The notes under the pieces were generated by a model, which was not told the origin of the DNA, ran no database searches, and worked only from the letters and a program-made list of their open reading frames with translations. A stretch of DNA of 28,213 nt from a virus. Of this stretch, positions 24,280-28,213 are shown piece after piece; positions within the stretch are counted from its first letter, which is position 1, and the number at the start of each line of letters is the position of its first letter. Where the stretch lies: positions 1 to 28,213 of IMG/VR virus record IMGVR_UViG_3300001339_000001; one strand, written 5' to 3'. The position numbers and the translations under genes were made by a program.

Positions 24280-24983
24280 AGCTGTTCCTCCTCCTTCTCC
24301 TTTTTTATTATACCACGAAAATATTCACAATGCTTCTTGTAATGACAAAACTGACAGTAGCCAGTCAAAAGTCCTGTTGGTGGAAACTCTTGAACCTCAA
24401 GCAGTCTTGCTACAGATTTTACAATAGCCAAAACCTCTCGCTTTGGTATAAGCTGTATCTGAAACGTCTCAACTTTGTCTGGAAAAACATAGTGTATGTG
24501 ATAAGTGTCTGCATCATCCGTGAGAGAGTAGACTGAAAGCTGAAAAACATGTTTGAAGTCTGGAAGCGGTCTGTCGTGTCTCGTAGTCTTAAGTTCTATC
24601 ATCTTGCGTCTTTGTGTTAAAATGTCAATGTATCCAATAATAATTACATCATCTATCTCAAGTTGAAACTCTTTTTCCGTTGCAAGCACGCCTTCTTCCG
24701 CTATCCTCTCAAGCGTGCTTTCGTAGGTATTGTAGAATTGAATAGCTTGTTTAAGCACATCTGGTGTATGCCCGTCTTGTTCAAAAAACTCTTGTGTAAC
24801 TATACCGATTGCTTCTTCTTTTGTGTGTCCTTGAAGTCTCAATTCAACCATTCTGTGAAATATAGAACCCGTTTTCATAGCTGGTGTTTCCTCCTTCATT
24901 TGAAGTCTTAATTGCAATGCATACGGACACCTTGAAAAGAGAAGTATCTGCGATGCTGAAACAGTTATCGGTCTTGGTTCCAC
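24276..24983 (-). CDS. Cas4/AddB-type Fe-S PD-(D/E)XK exonuclease, 235 aa
   Basis: A RecB-family nuclease with an iron-sulfur cluster. The cysteines C19 (SRCP), C210, C213 and C219 (YCQFCHYKKHC) match the one-plus-three arrangement of Cas4 and the AddB nuclease domain. Catalytic residues visible are H43 in GSIFH, D120 in GYIDIL, E130-x-K132 in IELKTTR, and the QLSVYSL helix (Q-x-x-x-Y). Such enzymes resect DNA ends for recombination or process replication ends. GTG at 24983 is the start, with AGGAGG 8 bases upstream; only 3 bases separate it from the helicase stop. There are no cas genes here, so a replication or recombination role is the natural reading. The end carries a -10-like element for the polymerase gene. 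Confidence 0.85.
   Translation of the reverse strand: MEPRPITVSASQILLFSRCPYALQLRLQMKEETPAMKTGSIFHRMVELRLQGHTKEEAIGIVTQEFFEQDGHTPDVLKQAIQFYNTYESTLERIAEEGVLATEKEFQLEIDDVIIIGYIDILTQRRKMIELKTTRHDRPLPDFKHVFQLSVYSLTDDADTYHIHYVFPDKVETFQIQLIPKREVLAIVKSVARLLEVQEFPPTGLLTGYCQFCHYKKHCEYFRGIIKKEKEEEQL
24307..24312 (-). promoter_or_regulatory. Extended -10 element ahead of polA
   Basis: On the minus strand GTGGTATAATA contains TG-G-TATAAT, an extended -10 box, 27 bases upstream of the polA ATG with the ribosome site in between. The same 11-mer forms the -10 region of the perfect promoter at 27218. No good -35 hexamer is at 16-18 bases, as expected for extended -10 promoters. Confidence 0.4.
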
Positions 24984-24986
24984 ATT

Positions 24987-26168
24987 TCAAGCCTCCTGCG
25001 TCCTTCTTAAATATTCTACTACATTTCGTTTGCTTTTCAAGATACGTAGCACTGCTTTGTCAATTCCGTTTTGAACCAAGTAATAGACAACCACTTTTTT
25101 GTCTTGTCCTGTCCGATAAACCCTACCTATCGCTTGTTCAAGGTCTGTATATTTTAGAGGCAACGATGCAAAAATAATATTTTTGTAATTCCGCTGTAGG
25201 TTTGCACCCTCTCCCATTGCATATGTGGAAACAATTGGTTTATCCTGCTTTGTTATAACTTGCATCCGATACTCCGTAGGTGTTTGACCAGTAATGCAAT
25301 ACACCTTGTTCTCAAACCTCTCCTTAACTTTATTCACAAACTCTACAAACAAGCTAAAAACAATCGTATTTGGATTTTCAGACAAAAAGTCAATCACAAA
25401 CTCAAACTTTTCTTTTGTCAAAGCTGAAGCACGATACTCTTTTATGAAATTTGCAAGTTCATAGTTGCTAAGTTCGTATTCTAATTCAACTGGTTGTAAT
25501 TCAACAGTAATTTCTTGCAACGGTGGTAGTTCCAACACATCCTCCCTTCTTACAACGTGAGCATATTTTTCAAACCATTGCTTTAGTTCCTGCTTAAATT
25601 CAGGTCTCAACAAACCTCGCGGTTTAAAATACTCATCAAGTTCGAAATAAGCATTTATAAATTGGCTGTAGCTTTTGTATTTTTGGAACATTTCATCCCA
25701 TGGATTTATCACTTTAAGCTGAGCATAGATTTTATGAAACATGTCTATTGGAGTTCCTGACAAAAGCAAAACTTCTTTGATTTTTCTTTCTATGCGTAAT
25801 TGTATTGCTTTACGCGTCCATTGTGTTTTGGTATAACTCAAACGATGAGCCTCATCAAAAACTACTAAATCAAATTTGCTAAAATCGTTTATCTTATCTC
25901 TGAACCACTCATAAGTAACAATCTCAATGTTTATGTTGAAGTATCTGTTATCATGTAACCAAGACTGATGTGCTGATTTCGGTGCCACTACTAAAACTCT
26001 ATTAAAACCATGATATTTACATATGGCTAAAGCACCAGCAGTTTTGCCACAACCCACTTCCCACGCAAGATACTTTTTCCGTGGGAACAGGTTGACAGCC
26101 TGTTCTTGGTGTTTAAAAAGTTTGATTTCCGACATGGTTTGTGATATATTATATTTTACTTCTACCAT
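24987..26168 (-). CDS. SNF2/DEAH-type superfamily 2 helicase, 393 aa
   Basis: An ATP-driven DNA translocase or helicase. The N-terminal RecA-like lobe has a Q-like HQEQAV at 20-25, motif I VGCGKT at 38-43, motif Ia VVAPKSAHQSW, motif II DEAH at 105-108 and motif III LLSGTP. The C-terminal lobe has VFSLFVEFVNKV, TYAMGEGANLQ (motif V) and QAIGRVYRTGQDK (motif VI), typical of SNF2-like proteins. The length is minimal with no extra domains. Start ATG at 26168 follows AAGGAGGTGTTGCC. With the adjacent Fe-S nuclease it could form an end-processing or branch-migration pair, as in other phage replication cassettes. Confidence 0.9.
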   Translation of the reverse strand: MVEVKYNISQTMSEIKLFKHQEQAVNLFPRKKYLAWEVGCGKTAGALAICKYHGFNRVLVVAPKSAHQSWLHDNRYFNINIEIVTYEWFRDKINDFSKFDLVVFDEAHRLSYTKTQWTRKAIQLRIERKIKEVLLLSGTPIDMFHKIYAQLKVINPWDEMFQKYKSYSQFINAYFELDEYFKPRGLLRPEFKQELKQWFEKYAHVVRREDVLELPPLQEITVELQPVELEYELSNYELANFIKEYRASALTKEKFEFVIDFLSENPNTIVFSLFVEFVNKVKERFENKVYCITGQTPTEYRMQVITKQDKPIVSTYAMGEGANLQRNYKNIIFASLPLKYTDLEQAIGRVYRTGQDKKVVVYYLVQNGIDKAVLRILKSKRNVVEYLRRTQEA

Positions 26169-26189
26169 GGCAACACCTCCTTAAGGGTT

Positions 26190-26212
26190 CCCAGCACCGC
26201 AAGGGTGCTGGG
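26190..26212 (-). promoter_or_regulatory. GC-rich hairpin between ssDNA-binding candidate and helicase genes
   Basis: CCCAGCACC at 26190-26198 pairs perfectly with GGTGCTGGG at 26204-26212 around a 5-base loop. It fills the 50-base gap within the minus-strand operon and is followed on that strand by AACCCTTAAGG with no U-tract. It may be an attenuator, RNA-processing site or mRNA stabiliser; a complete terminator is unlikely. Confidence 0.6.
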
Positions 26213-26218
26213 TTTAAA

Positions 26219-26917
26219 TCAAAGTTCAAGAGGTGTATCGTCTAAATCGCTGTCAGTTGTGTTTTTGAAAAGTGAGTTATTGTATTGTGTTCTAAACCGC
26301 TCAAATTCGGACAGGTACTCATAAGCCACTTTAAGAACATCATCAGAAACAATCTCAACAGACTTCACAGACACTACTTTTGGTTCAGACCATATTTTCA
26401 TACCACTTTTTTGCTTTACCAACTTCACATCTAACTGATGCCCAGTCAAAGTTAAGATGTTTTCTTCCCTCATGAAATTAATCAGCACTTTCAACGCCGA
26501 CCTCTTTGCCTCCCACACTGCCCTTAGTAATTCTTTTGAAACTATTACAATAGGAAGAACCCACGAGTTAATCACAGAGAATTCAGCTTCATCCAGTCTC
26601 TTCAATGCTTCAGCAAGCAGGTTTCCTGTAAATACTCCATTCATGCTATACAATACCAGAGCCTTAGACCGTTCCCTTGGTGTATAAATTTGCGATTTGA
26701 GAACTAAATTTCCGTTTGAATTAAATACCGTAGTTTGCATATACACCTTCACAACAAATAATGAAATCTGGTTTCCAAGTTCTTGTCCCTCTAACACCCA
26801 TACAGTTTTATCGTGGTCTATTTTTAACTGCGGTGTTGGGTAGCTTAAAACTTGAGTAGAGCTTTGCTTTACTTCCTCTTGCAAAATTTGTTTCCAAGCG
26901 CTTCTGATGTCTTGCAT
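26219..26917 (-). CDS. Putative single-stranded DNA-binding-like protein, 232 aa
   Basis: Unrecognised by family. Residues about 30-100 are beta-rich (KTVWVLEGQELGNQISLFVVKVYMQTT, then GNLVLKSQIYT), compatible with an OB-like fold. The middle is alpha/beta, and the last 12 residues are acidic and end in hydrophobics (DSDLDDTPLEL), which recalls the acidic tail of SSB proteins that recruits partners. It lies directly upstream of helicase, nuclease and polymerase genes, where a phage SSB would be expected. The start is ATG after AAGGAGGTGTAGCC. The tail and context are suggestive only. Confidence 0.55.
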   Translation of the reverse strand: MQDIRSAWKQILQEEVKQSSTQVLSYPTPQLKIDHDKTVWVLEGQELGNQISLFVVKVYMQTTVFNSNGNLVLKSQIYTPRERSKALVLYSMNGVFTGNLLAEALKRLDEAEFSVINSWVLPIVIVSKELLRAVWEAKRSALKVLINFMREENILTLTGHQLDVKLVKQKSGMKIWSEPKVVSVKSVEIVSDDVLKVAYEYLSEFERFRTQYNNSLFKNTTDSDLDDTPLEL

Positions 26918-26932
26918 GGCTACACCTCCTTT

Positions 26933-27175
26933 TTAGATTTCATTTCTAACTAGATATTTTGCTATCAACTCAGCAAACTCTTGCACAACAACAATGTCTT
27001 TCTTAAGTTGCTTGTAGTCATACACAAACTCAAGTAGCTCATAAACAAAATCTCGTGTCTCATCTGGCTTAAAACCTATCTGTAGTTTTTGTTCTAACTC
27101 CTGCCTAATACGATAAACTTCAACAGTAGAAGAAGCTTCAAGTAGCTTAGTAATATAGCTTGGGTTCCTCCTCAT
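26933..27175 (-). CDS. Small hypothetical early protein, 80 aa
   Basis: Unrecognised, predicted all-helical and charged (for example VEVYRIRQELEQKL and LEFVYDYKQLKKDI). The ATG at 27175 has a strong AGGAGGTGTTGCC leader that overlaps the stop of the upstream gene. It is the first gene after the consensus promoter at 27218-27246, so it may be expressed from that promoter along with the replication genes. Small helical early proteins of this kind are often regulators or host-takeover factors, but nothing here shows which. Confidence 0.65.
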   Translation of the reverse strand: MRRNPSYITKLLEASSTVEVYRIRQELEQKLQIGFKPDETRDFVYELLEFVYDYKQLKKDIVVVQEFAELIAKYLVRNEI

Positions 27176-27187
27176 GGCAACACCTCC

Positions 27188-27874
27188 TCATTGGTTTTGG
27201 TGTATTTGGTGTATTATATTATACCACAAATTTTGAAACTTGTCAAGTAGTTTCTGATGAGTAGCAATCCATACACCACGCCTGAGTTCTATTGGTAAAG
27301 AAGCGTACCAATCTCGCAGTTCTGGGTAGTGTCTGAAATTAAGAAATACTCTGACCGCCTCACCAAGCTTATACCTCTTATATTCGTATTCTCTAATAGT
27401 CCATGCCCTAATTTCATCAGGTTTGTTTTTCAACTCCTGCAAAACAGACAGAATAACTTCACTACTGAAAAAACCCTGTTTATAAAGTTCCGCTATTCTA
27501 CCAAATAAGTAGAATGTCAAATTAACAGCTGGTTCTTTAAGTTCTTTTTTCTGTAGTTCGTGTAGTTCAATAGTCTCAAGTTTTTTGTTCACCCAGTAAT
27601 GCAGCCACCTCTTGAATTGTTTCGGAAAGTCTAACCATTTCTTATGTAATTCCACATCGTCAGTATAAATGACTTTCCAAATAGCACCTTTCAATTCTTC
27701 TCTTACCGTCTCTTCAGGAACGTTTATTATGTCTTCTTCTTTCATAGCTAAGACCCTTTTTATGGCTTCTCTCGTTGCATCCTGAAGCTGGTTTCCAAAC
27801 TCTCTGATGTGTTCTTCTTTAATATAAGTGGCTATCTCGTAATACTTTTCTGTAATGCCTCTAAACTTCCTCAT
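27188..27874 (-). CDS. Hypothetical early protein, 228 aa
   Basis: No family recognised. It is helical and rich in Trp, Tyr, Lys and Glu, with aromatic-charged segments (FPKQFKRWLHYWVNKKLE near residues 83-100, and FLNFRHYPELRDWYASLP near 180). It starts at an ATG with AGGAGGTGAAGCC, overlapping the 98-aa gene stop by 4 bases. Its last 20 codons hold the consensus promoter for the downstream genes. A DNA-associated role is possible but not shown. Confidence 0.65.
   Translation of the reverse strand: MRKFRGITEKYYEIATYIKEEHIREFGNQLQDATREAIKRVLAMKEEDIINVPEETVREELKGAIWKVIYTDDVELHKKWLDFPKQFKRWLHYWVNKKLETIELHELQKKELKEPAVNLTFYLFGRIAELYKQGFFSSEVILSVLQELKNKPDEIRAWTIREYEYKRYKLGEAVRVFLNFRHYPELRDWYASLPIELRRGVWIATHQKLLDKFQNLWYNIIHQIHQNQ
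27197..27214 (-). promoter_or_regulatory. Tandem 9-bp operator-like repeat at transcription start
   Basis: On the minus strand ATACACCAA occurs twice in direct tandem, from just after the -10 box across the expected start site. A repressor bound here would block transcription. No binding protein is identified; the HTH protein at 19158-19484 is one candidate. Confidence 0.5.
27218..27246 (-). promoter_or_regulatory. Perfect-consensus sigma70 promoter for replication genes
   Basis: On the minus strand TTGACA (27241-27246) and TATAAT (27218-27223) are separated by exactly 17 bases, with TG one base before the -10 box as well. It lies inside the 3' end of the 228-aa gene and directs transcription toward the 80-aa, SSB-like, helicase, nuclease and polymerase genes. 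Confidence 0.8.
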
Positions 27875-28167
27875 GGCTTCACCTCCTGCAGTAGTTTTTC
27901 GTTAAGTTTCTTAAATACTGCGTATTGCTGAGTTATTGGTGTGAAAAAGAAAAAATCTCGTAAATCTTCATCTTTTGTGGTCAAATAAACCCGCTTTCTG
28001 CCTCGTTTCTGTTGTTTCAATCTTCTAACTTCATCAAGAGTTAGAGGTTCTGGTTGTTCTCGAAGAATTTCTCTTAGCAAAGCTTTCACCACCGCCGAGT
28101 GAGGCAGTGGTGAGATTTCAAAAAAGAGTGGGATTGACTTCTGAAGTTTGGTTCTCAGGTTTCGCAT
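27871..28167 (-). CDS. Hypothetical early protein with basic helix, 98 aa
   Basis: Unrecognised. A helical N-terminal half is followed by a basic, DNA-binding-like segment (LDEVRRLKQQKRGRKRVYLTT, residues about 44-64) and an aromatic Phe-rich turn (DLRDFFFFTP). The ATG at 28167 is preceded by GGGGGTG. It is the first complete minus-strand gene in the window, and more early genes probably lie to the right. A stable hairpin lies within its coding sequence. The basic segment suggests nucleic-acid binding, as inference. Confidence 0.6.
   Translation of the reverse strand: MRNLRTKLQKSIPLFFEISPLPHSAVVKALLREILREQPEPLTLDEVRRLKQQKRGRKRVYLTTKDEDLRDFFFFTPITQQYAVFKKLNEKLLQEVKP
28086..28113 (-). repeat. 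11-bp hairpin in early gene
   Basis: In the minus-strand mRNA, UCACCACUGCC pairs with GGCGGUGGUGA, with one U-G wobble and a 6-base loop. It is GC-rich, inside the 98-aa coding sequence, and has no U-tract after it. It could be an RNA-processing, antitermination or regulatory element, or reflect chance in coding DNA. Confidence 0.5.
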
Positions 28168-28213
28168 AACTTACACCCCCTTAGTTTTCAGAAAAATTTC
28201 ATAAACAATCAAG
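28168..28213 (-). other. Right edge, upstream of first early gene
   Basis: 46 bases up to the window end. On the minus strand they hold the GGGGGTG ribosome site and an AT-rich stretch starting CTTGATTG, where TTGATT could be a -35 box, but no matching -10 box is seen. The stretch is too short to interpret. Confidence 0.3.

Noticed and set aside
24276-24983. Cas4-like nuclease as a sign of a CRISPR-Cas locus.
   Set aside because: No repeats or other cas genes are present; the gene lies in a replication operon, where Cas4/AddB-type nucleases are common in phages.
26140-26160. A TATAAT on the minus strand just inside the helicase gene.
   Set aside because: The nearest -35-like hexamer (TTGCCA) is only 14 bases away, and transcription would begin after the start codon.
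1-28213. tRNA genes, integrase/att sites and terminal repeats.
   Set aside because: No cloverleaf-like segment, recombinase gene or matching ends were seen; the window is a fragment, so genome ends cannot be judged.

Overview
The window is part of a double-stranded DNA phage genome with short-tailed (podovirus-like) virion genes. It is AT-rich, and its proteins are rich in Lys, Glu and Ile with heavy AGA/AGG/ATA codon use, as in bacterial hyperthermophiles. The 1607-residue minus-strand protein decides the assignment. From its acidic linker to the C-terminus it reads, by recall and not by a search, like the thermostable family A DNA polymerase of the Octopus Spring 'PyroPhage 3173' / Pyrovirus group, whose hosts are thought to be Aquificales. 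No tRNA, rRNA, CRISPR array, integrase or insertion sequence was seen, and no gene-free stretch exceeds 300 bases. Both ends are cut: the first gene lacks its 5' end, and the early operon probably continues past the right edge.

Plus strand, 1-19047, is the late block. The order is: end of a lysozyme/transglycosylase-like gene, portal, small membrane/coiled-coil protein, unknown protein, ATP-grasp enzyme, coiled-coil protein, three or four beta-rich tail or fibre candidates, large terminase, scaffold candidate, major capsid protein, head-tail adaptor, four internal or ejection protein candidates (280, 692, 333 and 1324 aa), holin-like protein, and a small unknown protein. Genes are packed with 1-40 base overlaps. 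A sigma70-type promoter overlaps the terminase stop codon just before the scaffold-capsid pair. A 13-bp perfect inverted repeat lies at the start of the next gene, so scaffold plus capsid may form a separate high-expression unit.

Minus strand, 28167-18815, is the replication block. In transcription order it holds three small unknown proteins, a 232-aa protein with an SSB-like acidic tail, a SNF2-type helicase, a Cas4/AddB-like Fe-S nuclease, the primase-helicase-exonuclease-polymerase polypeptide, a helix-turn-helix protein, and a small VRR-NUC-like nuclease. Most carry strong AGGAGG ribosome sites, several with the same GCC-ATG leader. A perfect-consensus promoter (TTGACA, 17 bases, TATAAT) with a tandem 9-bp operator-like repeat lies ahead of the 80-aa gene. 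A second extended -10 element lies just ahead of the polymerase gene.

The two blocks converge at about 18.8-19.2 kb, where the last plus-strand gene and the small nuclease overlap antisense by 233 bases. Together the replication genes could supply priming, unwinding, proofreading synthesis, recombination-type end processing and ssDNA binding with few host factors. The most unusual items are the all-in-one replisome polypeptide with its apparent AEP primase domain and four-cysteine module, the ATP-grasp enzyme inside the virion gene block, and the antisense-overlapping nuclease.
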